Shown piece by piece: positions 47,136-58,755 of a stretch of 64,000 bases of DNA. This stretch comes from Pisolithus tinctorius (taxonomy: Eukaryota > Basidiomycota > Agaricomycetes > Boletales > Pisolithaceae). Within the stretch, counting starts at the first letter, position 1, and every line of letters begins with the position of its first letter. Position numbers and translations under genes: made by a program. Where the stretch lies: assembly GCA_024663395.1 (NCBI GenBank), contig JANFAH010000040.1:124001-188000 (forward strand). The letters run 5' to 3'. The notes under the pieces are model-generated. The model was not told where the DNA came from and did not search any database. It saw only the letters and a list, made by a program, of their open reading frames with translations.

Positions 47136-47470
47136 CTGGTGACAACAATCTGGAGGATGATGAGCCAGACTTCCCATACCTGGATGCTGAGCCCAGGATC
47201 ACAGCATTTGATAGTCTCACTAAGGCCATTAAACTGTGGGCTCATAACACCCACACCAGTCCTGAATCTTCAAGCAGGACCAAGCTGCATGAGCTGGACA
47301 CATTTGATGGCACTGATCCCAAGAAGCTCCATGCATTCCTCATCCAATGTGAGCTTAACTTCCAAGACCAGCCCTGGGCCTTCAGGACCAACTGTGCCAA
47401 GGTCATATTCATGCAGTCCTACCTCAAAGGTATGGCCCTTGAATAGTTTAAGCCAGACCTACTCAGGATT
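47136..47470 (+). pseudogene. gag: Gag capsid fragment, related to the 6957 element
   Basis: The plus strand encodes KLHELDTFDGTDPKKLHAFL, CELNFQDQPWAFR and VIFMQSYLKGMALE, then a TAG at the Trp of AWFKPDLL (TGG to TAG). The end overlaps the start of the truncated gag at 6957, so it shows what that element has lost upstream. Confidence 0.7.
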
Positions 47471-47689
47471 GAGGACCCCAATAACTGGCCTCTCTGGACA
47501 ATTCAGTCAACCCCCTTTGGAGACCTATTAGGTCTGGAGATTTTGATAGATGTATTAACCTATTAGGTGTCATTTTGTCAGGAATTCCCAACTTTTGGGG
47601 ATTCTCCAGACCAGCAATTTAATATGGTTGGAAAATATGTTTTCTCTGTAATATATATATATTATACATCAAATGAAAGGGTAGCTGGG

Positions 47690-47920
47690 GCCCACATTGG
47701 GTTTTCTCCAGGCTAAATAGACCCCCTTTCCATGTTGAACCTGGGCTTTCCCCAGGCTAAATAGACCTACATTCTAAGCTGAACCTGGGTTTTCCCCAGG
47801 GTAAATAGACCTGCTTTCCAGGCAGAACATGGGCTTCCCATAGACTAAATAGACCCCTTTCCAGGGTGAACCTGGGTTTTCCCAGGCTGAACAGACCCAC
47901 TTTCCCAGGCCATGTCCTGG
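47690..47920 (+). repeat. 44-bp minisatellite, about five copies
   Basis: CTAAATAGACC landmarks occur at 47713, 47757, 47801, 47845 and 47887, separated by TTTCC, TGAACCTGGG and TTTTCCCCAGG text. Confidence 0.8.
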
Positions 47921-48023
47921 TGGGGATTCTCCATGCATCAGGAAAACAGTGATTGTTCTAACTGTTCTAATCACAACTTATCTCAGACAGGTAGATGTAT
48001 AAGTGGAATGGATGCCAAGGAAC

Positions 48024-48607
48024 TGTCATGACCATGTCTAGACCCCCCTAGACCAGCTCTACCCTGGTCTCAACTGGTCATACCCAACCCTTGCCCTGGT
48101 CCCAGCCTTTACCCTTAGACCCAGAAACATGTTAGCTTGTGAGGCACTGCAAGGCAGTTCCCAATTGAGTTGTCCACTCAGTTGGTACTGGACTGGTGTA
48201 ATACCTGGCCCAGCCACTAGTCCTGCCCTGGTTCCTGGTAATCCCTTTGTTCACAGTTTTGCTTGATAATATTCTTTGTAACATTACTTACCAATCAGTT
48301 TACCAACCATTGCTGTACCAGCACAAACCAGTCTCTGGTACTACATTACATTTACTTTACCTCTAGTATTTAAGCCATAGGATAAACTGTTTAGCCTCAG
48401 TCTGAAATCAATCTAGTCTCATCTAACCTGGTCCCCTCTGTCCTCTGTCTTCTGCCTCTTGACTGGACTATGGCCCACACAAGGGAATAGCACTGCACCA
48501 TCAGTCCCTAAGTCCAATAGTCCAACATCTCTTGTACCTTCATCTTTCCTCTGACCCCTGACTGGACTCCAGACCAGCTTTGGACCAGAAATGAACTAGA
48601 CTTAATA
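48024..48607 (+). repeat. Plus-strand LTR, approximate right end
   Basis: Starts TGTCATGACCATG at 48024, the same start as the LTR at 1689. Contains a TATTTAAG box near 48369. The gag-like start at 48675 follows shortly after, so it would be a 5' LTR. The right boundary is an estimate. Confidence 0.55.
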
Positions 48608-48674
48608 GTATTTCAGACTCACACTTATGTGGGTCACTACCCTCCCATCTAAACCTCAGCAATACCTTCTCAGC

Positions 48675-48866
48675 ATGCCTACTCAGACTAGAACCCAAGC
48701 AGCACAGGCACATGCTACCACCAATCCAGATTCTGGCTCAGCAGTTGACTTGTGCTGCACTGCTTCCCTGGTGTCCTTAGGGACAGCTGAAGCAATCAAA
48801 GATGAAGTCTTCTCAGCTATCACCTCAAACCAGAGAGTGTGGGAGTGGAACCTGTTGATTGAGTAA
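48675..48866 (+). pseudogene. gag: Gag N-terminal fragment, cut by another element
   Basis: MPTQTRTQAAQAHATTNP starts 68 bp after the LTR and runs about 60 codons until it is cut by the LTR beginning at 48853. Confidence 0.45.
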
Positions 48867-49185
48867 CAAGCTCAAAATGAACTAGATTAGAGAACTTGGC
48901 TATGACAAACAATGGGACTTATATACTGCCTTACTGTTTGTATGTACTGCCACGAGAGAACATTCTAGAAAGAAGTAAACAAAAGAGAAGACTACACTAT
49001 TGGACGATCATGAACATGTGTTAGTAATGAGGTGTGGTCTTACTAAGTATCATGTAAGCATGAAAGAGTAAGTAAAAGGAAAAGTTCAAGATGACTAAGC
49101 ATCCCTAAAGCGTAACCCTAACCAGAGGGTGAACATATATAGGTAACTAGGAAATGCAAGAGCGAAAAGTCTACTGGTTGTTACA
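48853..49185 (-). repeat. 3' LTR of the second gypsy element
   Basis: Read on the minus strand it begins TGTAACAACCAG right after the polypurine tract and ends CAATCAACA. Length 333 bp. It splits the gag fragment at 48675. Confidence 0.75.
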
Positions 49186-49303
49186 CTATCCCCTCCTAAG
49201 GCTCAACTTCCAGGCAAGACCATATAGGGCAAATGGTAGTAAACAGTTCTGGTATGGGCATGAACAAGCTATCAAAGCTTTCAGAGGAAAGGAGAGATAA
49301 TTT

Positions 49304-52300
49304 TCAGGGTGCCCTGGGGTGGGATCGATAAAAATCCTTGATTGCCGACTGCAAATTCTTCAAGGTGGGGGCTGGCTCCCAAGTATGATCTTCTTCAGGG
49401 TATCCCCTCCAATGGATGAGGAACTGAAGAGCTCCACATTTCAAATGGGAGTCAACAACATATTCAACCTTGTATTCAACATCTCCCTCATCAGTAACCC
49501 TCTGCAGTCCAGGCCTGTTAACAGGCTGCCCATCAAGAGCACCAAGATAGGGTTTAACCTGTGAGACATTTACAAATGGGTGAATCCTCATGTTTCACAG
49601 TAGTTTTAACTTAAGAGTGTTCAGAAGTACTTCTAGAACTTCATATGGTCCAATCCACTTTTTGGAAAGTTTTCAGCTCTGCCATTCTTTCAAGGACAAG
49701 TGGTCTGTAGCTAGCCAGACCTGAGATCCAACAGAGTAGGAAGGAGCAGATGAGTGGTGTCTATCTGCTTGTTGCTTTTGCCAGGAATGGGCTTTGGCAA
49801 GGTTTGCCATTATGTCTTGGAACACCTGGAACCAAGATTTGGCAACTTCTTCTGCCACTTTGACCTTTGAGGTCATCAGTTTGATGCCCATCCTAGGTCT
49901 ATAGGATCAAGTAACTTCGAAGGGGCACTTGCCAATAGAAGAGGAAGCAGAATTGTTGTATGCAAACTGAGCCAAGGGTAGCCATTCCTCCCAGCAAGCC
50001 TGTTGCTGGTTGGCATACATCCATAAATACTGTTGGATTTCGCAGTTTAACCGCTCCATTTGTCTGTCTGTTTGTGGGTGGAATGCCATGGAGAGTTTTT
50101 GTTGTACTCCCAACATTTTAAATAATTCCTTCATAAAGTTAGAGGCAAACTGAGGGCCTTGGTCTGACACAATAGAGTCTGGGAGTCCATGATGTTTCCA
50201 AATGTGGGCTAGGTAAAGATGAGCTGTGCTAGCAGCAATTTCTTCCACAGTGCAGGGAATGAACTCTGCTTCCTTAGAGAATCTATCAATGACAACCAGG
50301 ATGTGGGACTTCCCAGAAGATCCCTTTACTCCAAGATCTATAAAGTTGGTCATTAATTCTCTCCAAGGCCCATCAGGGATAGGTAAAGGTTTGAGTTCTC
50401 CTGCAGGCAGCTTGTTTCCAGACTTGCTGGCTTGGCACGTTTGGCAGTGCTTCACATATTCTTCTACCTTGGGTTTCAAGGTGGACCACATGAACCAGCA
50501 TGTGATCAACTCCTGAGTTCCTTTTATTCTGCAATGTCCCACTAGGGGAGAGTTGTGAAGAGCACTAAGCAACTTCCTTCTAAGTGTGCTAGGTACCCAG
50601 ACCTTTTCTCCATCATAATGAAGACTGCCCCAGAGTTTGCATCCAGCAGGTACTCCTTCAGCTTTAGTGGACTTGATCCACAAATCTTCCATGAAGGGAC
50701 TTTCTAATTTTGCCGAGTGAACCTGACTCAGGTTTATAAATAGGGATTCTTCTGACTTTGCCTGCTCTTTCCCTTCTACAAAGTCCTCTCGTCTCGACAG
50801 AGCATCTGGTCTGCCCATTGTGACTCTGGGTTTATGAACAATAATACAGTTAAACCAACTAAAGTACTGCACCCAACACACCTGGTGTGGTTGAAGCTTC
50901 TGTGTGGTCATGAACCATTTGAGGTTATGATGGTCTGTCCAAATTTCAAACTGGTATGGGGTAGCCTTGAGGTAATGATGCCATTGCTCTAATGCATGAA
51001 TAATGGCTAGCATTTCTTTGTCGTGAACCATATAATTAAGTTCAGCCCCAGATAGAGAGTGACTAGAGTAGGCAACAGGTCTCCAGAGACCATCATTGCA
51101 TTCTACCGAGAGCACTGCTCTGGTGGCATAGTCTGAAGCATCTGTTTCTAACCAAAACTTCTGATCCTGATTGGGAAACATAAGAATAGGAGCAGTGGTG
51201 AAGGCTTCTTTTAGCATATCAAATGCCACTTGACATTTGTCATCCCAAATGAACAGGAGGTCTTTCTTCGTGAGGTTATTCAGGGGTTTTGTGATCTGCA
51301 CGAAGTCCTTAATGAAATGTCGGTAGAAGTTCACTAGGCTGAGGAAACCATGTACTCCGTGAACATTGGTAGGTATGGGCCAATCTTGCACAGCAGAGAT
51401 TTTGGCAGGGTCCATACATACTCCATTAACACCAATGATCATTCCTAGAAAATCCACCTCTTGTTGACTGAAGATACACTTCTGTGGCTTGACAAACAAG
51501 TCATTTATCTTTAGCCTTCTAAGCACCTCCAGCACAATCCTGTCATGTTCCTCCTGGTTGTCTGTTCTTGTAAATATCATCAGGTCATCAATGTAGATGA
51601 CAAGCACATCCTCCATATTGCCAAAGATATTGTTCATCATGTTCTGGAATGTGGTGGGCAAGTTACAAAGCCCAAAGAACATGACTAGTGGCTTGCAAGC
51701 ACCATGGTGGCACACAAAAGCAGCTTTCCATTTGTCTCCTTCTTTGATCCTAACATTGTTATATCCCCAGCAAAGATCCATCTTCATGAAGAGTTTGCAA
51801 CCTTTCAACTTGTCTACAAGCTGAGATATTAAAGGGAGAGGATACAAGTTTTTGACAGTATGCTCATTTAGATAATGGTAGTCTTGGACCATACACTTCT
51901 TGCCATCCTTTTTAGGGACAAAGAACATCAGAGAGGTTTGCGGCGATTTACTAGGCTGAATATAACCCTTCTTGAGTTGTCTGTCAACAAAGTCACTGAC
52001 TTCTTTTTGCTCATCAGGGGAGAGAGGGATCAACCTTCCTTTCTTTGGCACAAACGACTCTTTTAGTTCTATAGTGTGGTCCCAAGGTTTTCTAAGTGGC
52101 ATGTGCTCAGATTCTTTTTCCAAGAAGACTGATAAATATTCATGATATACCTTTGGAATGAGTTCCTCAGGGGTTTTATCTGTTTTCAGTTTGTCCATTC
52201 CCAGATTTCAAATCCAGGTTACATAAGAGTCCATGGCTTCTCTTTCGAGTTTTTCCACCTTGTGAACAAATGAGGATTTTGGGGCTAACTGTCAGCATCT

Positions 52301-53062
52301 AGCTGGACATCTTCCCATTTTAACTTCACTGGTTTTCCAATCTATCAGCAGGTTGTGCTGATGTAACCAGGTGTGACCTAAGATCATGGTACTACCTCCT
52401 AGATTGGCTATTTCAGCAAGAAGTTCCTTGTGATGGTCAAGATAGGAGACTCAAAGATGAGCCTGATGTGTGATCCTTCCAGTGGAATTGGGTGATCCAT
52501 TGACATTAAATACATCTACTGCCCTTGGCAGTGCTATTTTTGGAATCCAGTTCCTTTTGACAAAGTCCTTATCTATAAATACTCCAGTAGCACCACTGTC
52601 AAGTAGTGCAATAACCTTGAACCCTGAACCAGCATTCGTTCATAAAACCAAAGGGACCTCCACAGAGTCTTTCAAGTTCAGTGTGCATCAGGTTTCAGAC
52701 CATACGGAGGTCTTTGCACTACTACTCTTGAGATCTGGGAGATTGAAAGAAACTTTTTTGTTGCAAGCGGAATTAAGCAGGCATGGTTTTACATCTGGCC
52801 CTGAACCATTTTGGGACTCCACTTCAGATGATGTAAAAGTAGAAGAAGAAACAGATTCTGAACCATTAAATAACTCCTGTGGTTCTTCAACATTAAGGAG
52901 AGAGAAATGATTGAAAGAAACTACTGGTACACTATTTTTGGTATTTTTATTTTCTATTTTTGTGTTTTTAAGTCCATAAGTAGAATGAAATCCGTAAAAA
53001 GAGGAGGAAGGAGAAACAGGAACAAATGTCTGTATGCTAGAGTCTGCAGGACCCAATTTCAC
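49304..53062 (-). pseudogene. pol: Pol of the second gypsy element
   Basis: Protease LLDSGATGVFID (about 52590), with a TGA at 52453-52451; RT with YIDDL; RNase H with TDASDY; integrase with an H-H-C-C finger and SDQGPQF and DRQMERLN motifs; chromodomain with FLIHWRGYPEEDHTWEP. In the integrase the first catalytic Asp is replaced: the motif reads TNFIDL where MDFI-type sequence is normal (Asp to Asn). A stretch of about 90 codons between 49907 and 49591 is broken by stops. The element cannot integrate by itself as it stands. Confidence 0.85.
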
Positions 53063-53199
53063 TGCAGCTCCAATTCTTTTAACTGGTTGATATGAGCAAT
53101 GATCTACTTGAAGCTCATCCCCTCCATTGCCTGTAGATGGGGATCGGGACCAGTATCAGTATTTACAGCCCTGACAGGGCATCCTTGTGGTTGTGCCTG

Positions 53200-54054
53200 T
53201 TTAGGGCACTTGCTTCAGTAATGGCCCTTAAGGCTGCATCTGAAACAGGTTATATGGGACTTGTCTTTAGGGGGTCCCTTCCCCTTTCCTTGCCATGGAG
53301 CAGCTCTGATGTCCATTGGAGCACCAGCTCCAGGTTGTATTCCTGTGGTGGTAAAGCCACAGGGTTGGTTTTGAGGCCATACTCTCAAAGAGGAGGCCGT
53401 CATGTATTGGTGGTTTTCAAAGTTGCCAGCCACCAACTGGAGCTCTGTCACATAGTCCTTATACATGTCTTTTCTTTTTCCCAAATGGTGCATGAGCTGA
53501 AGCACCTTGGGGTTTATCACCTGTTCAAGGCACTGGATAGCCAAGTCATTGGAAGCAGCTGCCACAAGCTTCCAACTATTGAACTCTGCCAAGAATGTGT
53601 CCATTCATGACTGACCCTGCCTTGCCTTTTGCATCTTTATCCAGGCCCAATCCCCATTGTTCATGGGCTGGAATTGAGAATTGAGGTCAGCCACCACCTC
53701 ATCAATTGTTGGCCAGTTTGTGTTTGCCAAGTGGTAATCCAACTTGGCCTGGGTGTAGTTGCCAGCAATTGGACTGGTCATCTGGGTCCAGAATGCCATG
53801 CAGTCCTGGCTTGTATAGTGGTGGACAGCCACTTTGCAGTAGGCTCTCATTTTGATTACCCACTCCTCATATTTGTTTATGGAACCATCAAAAGTCCCAG
53901 GTTTGGTGACACCCCTTTTGGTGGGGTCAAAGTTAGTTGTCTGTGCCACAGCTGGTGCCGGGATATACTGCTGCATGGCTTGAGCCATTGCTGCTGCCAT
54001 TGCCTGGACCATGGCATAGTCAACAGGTGGGGGTTGTGGTTGGTTTGGGTCCAT
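53200..54054 (-). pseudogene. gag: Gag of the second gypsy element
   Basis: Starts MDPNQPQPPPVDYAM at 54054. Capsid-like region KPGTFDGSINKYEEWVIKM. TGA at 53607-53605 (after RQGQS) and at 53217-53215 inside the zinc knuckle, which reads CFRCSLKGHY, stop, SKC. The frame is the same across both stops, so each is a single-codon change compatible with CGA. Confidence 0.8.
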
Positions 54055-54059
54055 TTCTG

Positions 54060-54700
54060 CTAGTTAGTGGGACTGGTTTTTGAAGGGGGCAGCAGATGGA
54101 ATGACAGTTCTGACACTTCAGGTAACCCATTTTCATAAGCATTTAGGCTGAAGTTTTTCTCCAAATCATCCAAGCTAAAAGCCACTCAGACCAGGTCATC
54201 CCAGGGACATCTGGCCATGTCCCAGGGCTATTTACAGTTTGCAGGACCTGGGATGTCCCATAATCCCAGCCCTTTGGTAATATATTTTGGGCTGTCCCAT
54301 GACTGCCTTAGGTGTCAGGGGTCCTCAGCTCAAAAAAGTGCAGTTCATATTCACATTGAAATGCCACTTCTGATCAGAAAAACATACATAGCTGTCATGA
54401 TCATCCTGGATGATGAGCACACCTGTCAAAGTTGGGGGATATGTGAGAGTCACTGCCATTCCAAAACCATGTAATATAACTTATGTATTATGCACAGATT
54501 TGAAGAATACTGGGCAATCAGTGTGTTTGTGTATGGTGTCATTTCCAGACTCATACAATGCCTATGGCAGTGAGAATTGAATTATTGTAATGAATGTTAA
54601 TGGATTGGGACCTCTCCCATGAGTGCCTATGTATGTAAGTTCCCTGTTTTACTGCAAGAGTGCTCCCTACTAAGATCATACATACTAGATGCATCTCAGC
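54060..54700. other. Decayed stretch with scattered GGGATGTCCC-like text
   Basis: No gene is seen. Short relatives of the following 65-bp repeat (CCAGGGACATCTGG, GGGATGTCCCATAATCCC) appear at 54190-54300. Confidence 0.4.
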
Positions 54701-54720
54701 CCCCCTCTCTGGAGGCCAGT

Positions 54721-55145
54721 GGGATGTCCCATGATAGCTTCAGAGACTACTGTGGGACATCCCATCCCCCTCTCTGGAGGCCATTGGGATGTCCCATGAA
54801 CGCTTCAGAGGCTACCATGGGACATCCCACCTCCCTCCCTCAAGGCTGATGGGATGTCCCATGATAGCTTTAGAGGCTACTGTGGGACATCCCACCCCCC
54901 ACCCTGGAGACCAATGGGATGTCCCATGATAGCTTCAGAGGCTACTGTGGGACATCCCACTCCCCTCTCTGGAGGCCAGTGGGATGTCCCATGGCAACTT
55001 CAGAGGCTACCATGGGACATCCCATCCCCCTCTCTGGAGGCCAGTGGGATGTCCCATGATAGCTTCAGAGGCTACCATGGGACATCCCACTCCCCTCTCT
55101 GGAGACCAATGGGATGTCCCATGATAGCTTTGAAGGCTGCAGGCA
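54721..55145 (+). repeat. 65-bp tandem repeat, seven copies, hairpin-forming
   Basis: GGGATGTCCC begins at 54721, 54786, 54851, 54916, 54981, 55046 and 55111, an exact 65-bp period. Each unit also contains GGGACATCCC, the reverse complement of that decamer, about 24 bp downstream, so every unit can fold into a hairpin. Confidence 0.93.
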
Positions 55146-55376
55146 TGTCAGTCAATCCCCTTTGGACACCCATTAAGTCTATTTATTTCTACAGGTTTAC
55201 AGTATATACCTATGAGATCTCAATGGGTTGGGTATACCCAGCTGCTGCCATGGAAAGTGTTTTCTCCAGTACTATGCCTAGGGACTCTGAGGCAGCCATT
55301 GATTTCTCCTGGCATGGTGCTGATCATAAGTGTTTTGTGTTTTCCTCATGCAATTTTCCACTTGCTGATAAGATAG

Positions 55377-57690
55377 GCATACCATCATGATTGCACAATC
55401 AGGAGCTATAACTTTCATTATGATGACATCACTCCATTATCACTTGCTGGGGTGTTGACACCTACTAGTGCTAGTTGTAGTAGGTGGTAGTGCTGAATAG
55501 TGTAGGCTTTGCTACACTTTGGTACCAGAGGTGCGAAGGTCACATGACAATTGATCACATGACTCAGTCACATGACCGATGTCATAATTGTCACATGATC
55601 CAAGGTATTACACCTCCCCATGAGGAAGTCACATGACATGTCACTGTCCCAGTCCCATGATCTGTAGTCATGTGACAATTTGTCACGAAGTTGCATAGGG
55701 GCTCCACATGACTTGGTGCCTTGGGTCATGACAGTGCTCTGTCACGTGCATATCTAGGTCATGTGACCTCACATAACCACATCCACACCTGTGGTCACAT
55801 GGTCACAAGGTCAACATGGTCATGTGAATCCAGAGTCACATGACACCATGTGACTGCACCTACCTCGCATCTGGCACTATGTACCTAGCATGTGACTAAC
55901 TCGCCCCTGAATGCTAAGTGTGGCTGTGCTTCAGCATGAATCATTTCACCACTCATTCAATTCTTGACATATGCATGAGTGATTTTGCAGGTGGGATGGC
56001 CTAGGGGGTATCTACAACATGTTGAAGTATTATCCAATCAATGTCACTGGTTGATGAGATATCAGGGGAATGGAAAAAGCGAAAGAACATCACAGCATGC
56101 ATCCCACACATAGTTTATGCAATGCTTAATACCTCAGATGCATGCCCCATGTCCCTAGCTACCTATGTAGAAAGTATCAAGTCAATCCATCAGGAATTGA
56201 ATGAACAGCACACAAATTACACTTCCCAGATGTGTGGGAAAGCTCCAAAAAGCGCAAATAAAATAGTGGAGATTTACAAAACATATCTAAAACATTGCAT
56301 TGCAGACTCCACAGTGCTGCTAGACTTACACCAATTCACCTGGCACATGGGGTGGCATGCCCTGCCATAATAGCAGCAGGTGCCTACTGATATCTGCAAC
56401 TAAAAGTGTCAAAAATGCGAAATGTGCACCTCTAATCAATCAGTCCATTAGAGATTTATAGCTTTGAGATGGCCAATAAACCATTGCCCATTGTGTGCAT
56501 TTCGCATTTTTGACACTTCTAGTTGCAGATATCACTAGGCACCTGCTGCTATTATGGCAGGGCATGCCACCCCATGTGCCAGGTGAATTGGTGTAAGTCT
56601 AGCAGCACTGTGGAGTCTGCAATGCAATGTTTTAGATATGTTTTGTAAATCTCCACTATTTTATTTGCGCTTTTTGGAGCTTTCCCACACATCTGGGAAG
56701 TGTAATTTGTGTGCTGTTCATTCAATTCCTGATGGATTGACTTGATACTTTCTACATAGGTAGCTAGGGACATGGGGCATGCATCTGAGGTATTAAGCAT
56801 TGCATAAACTATGTGTGGGATGCATGCTGTGATGTTCTTTCGCTTTTTCCATTCCCCTGATATCTCATCAACCAGTGACATTGATTGGATAATACTTCAA
56901 CATGTTGTAGATACCCCCTAGGCCATCCCACCTGCAAAATCACTCATGCATATGTCAAGAATTGAATGAGTGGTGAAATGATTCATGCTGAAGCACAGCC
57001 ACACTTAGCATTCAGGGGCGAGTTAGTCACATGCTAGGTACACAGTGCCAGATGCGAGGTAGGTGCAGTCAAGTGGTGTCACATGACTCTGGATTCATGC
57101 AGCATCGTGACTGCTTGGACCACATGATCAGCCCCTCCCGTGACCTAAGGCATTGTATCACGTGATCATAGGTCTAGGTCCAGTCATATGATATCACATG
57201 ACCACCAATTGAGCTTGGCATGTGACCATTAGGTGCATGTGACTGATCGATGTCGTGACCTGGGGTACTAAGTCATGTGACTCATTGTCACATGATTCAA
57301 CCTTGCGTGACTTCCCATCACATGATTTAACCTCATGTGAATTACTGTCACATGACCTGGGTCATGGGTCCCGGACAGGGGCAGGTCATGTGACCTAACT
57401 GGTGCCGGGCTGGGGACACTTCAGGTCACGTGATTGTTATGGCATCGACCACGTGACTGCATCACGTGATTCAGCATCATGTGACTTCTGCCCTCTGACT
57501 TGTACTACACTTTTTGTAGTCAGTGACAGCCAAAAATGCAAACTACCAAAGTGTAGCATAGCCTACACTAGCAGTACTACCGACTACTACAACTAGCACT
57601 AGTAGGTGTTAATACCCCAGCAAGTGATAATGCAGCAAAGTCATCATAATGAAAGTTGTAGCTCCTGATTTTGAAATCATGATGGTATGC
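55377..57690. mobile_element. 2.3-kb palindromic (fold-back) element
   Basis: Outer ends match in inverse (GCATACCATCATGATT at 55377 against 57690). Inner arms of about 600 bp are nearly perfect mirrors around 56461 with a loop of some 60-80 bp, and both contain the same 109-codon frame (56041-56370 and 56881-56552). Between outer and inner arms lie unequal stretches packed with CACATGAC or CACGTGAC words. No TA or other target duplication is clear. Not assignable to a superfamily from its ends. Confidence 0.8.
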
Positions 57691-57743
57691 TTACACAAGG
57701 TGCAAATTGACCCTAAATGAATGGAGCATTCTTGTGATAGAGG

Positions 57744-58742
57744 TCAACAAGTGGGTGGGTGAGCCAACTGCGAGTAGTTCGCAATCCAGATATGAACAGT
57801 ACCACAGAGACCTAGGAATGAGCAAACATCCTTGGGCATAGTGAGCGTTGGCCAGTTGACGACCTTCACCTTGTGGTCGTCAGGAGAGCGACCATGAGGA
57901 TGGCATGCTTGACCAAGAATGACAACACAAGGCTGGAAGATCTGAGATTTCAAGCCAGAAAATGTTCTGCCAGCATGAGCAAACTGATGCATGACTCTAT
58001 GCACATCTACAGCATGTTCCCAAATGAAGCGATGTATGCTGGGATTCTCAGGTAATGTTTCGGCATTGCCATCAGCATCTTCATAGTGGGTTGCAGGACC
58101 TTTGACTGGCAGATTGTAGATGAAAACATTGGCAACTTGAGGGATTTCATCCTGTAGAATGAAAGCTGTACAATTCTGAAACTCCAATGGCAAGTTAGTG
58201 TAGCCTTGAGGCATGGCAGTATGGTGCAGTAAGCCAAGAGGTGTCATGAAGGATGTCAGATCTCAGCTATCAGGGTGGAGTTGGCATGCATCAAATCCTG
58301 AAAATAGATCAAAGACTGTGTAGCATTGATGACTGGCAAATGGCTCCACAAAGTCATCCAGGATTGGTGGAACACCAGCATCTCAAATTGTAACCTTATT
58401 CAGAGGCTGTAGATCATGAACGATGCAGATCTTGCCATTCTTTTTCATAATGCAGAACCATTTGGAGTGATAGGATGACTGGGCCAGCTCATAGAGACCA
58501 GCAGCAATCTTCTCCCGAAGAAGCTGTATGACACATTCTCATATGCCAGGGGGAATTGGAATGTTACGAAACTCCCATGGTTTGTGTGGCAGGACAGGAA
58601 TGATGTAAGGTGAAAAGTAGTCTGAACAGAAGTTTCCTCTCTCTGATTCATCAAACACCAAGGCACACTCATTAAGCTTCATGACATGCGAAAAAAGTTT
58701 TTCCTCTTCTGGCCAGAGAAAGCCATCAGCATTAATCTTCAT
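57744..58742 (-). pseudogene. Gypsy RT fragment with lost catalytic aspartates
   Basis: One minus-strand frame gives FLWPEEEKLFSHVMKLNE, DYFSPYIIPVLPHKPW, VHDLQPLNKVTI, DAGVPPILDDFVEPF, then the active-site region reading FIYNLP where this RT clade has FIDDLP. Three TGA stops (58541-58539, 58385-58383, 58265-58263) stand where Arg is usual, so all three fit CGA to TGA. Both catalytic Asp residues are replaced. Confidence 0.8.
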
Positions 58743-58755
58743 GGAGGTAAGGCGC

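Larger units (their letters stand above)
48853..54057 (-). mobile_element. Ty3/gypsy chromodomain element, 5' LTR missing
   Basis: Minus-strand gag (54054-53215), protease, RT, RNase H, integrase (to 49907), chromodomain (49591-49304), a polypurine tract AGGAGGGGATAG and a 3' LTR (49185-48853). No 5' LTR is found upstream of 54057. It retains scattered CpG while its surroundings have almost none, so it is probably a later arrival in an already decayed region. Confidence 0.85.

Noticed and set aside
54854..55390. A 178-codon frame over the 65-bp repeats
   Set aside because: It is repeat text read through; 65 is not a multiple of three, and similar frames occur in other phases.
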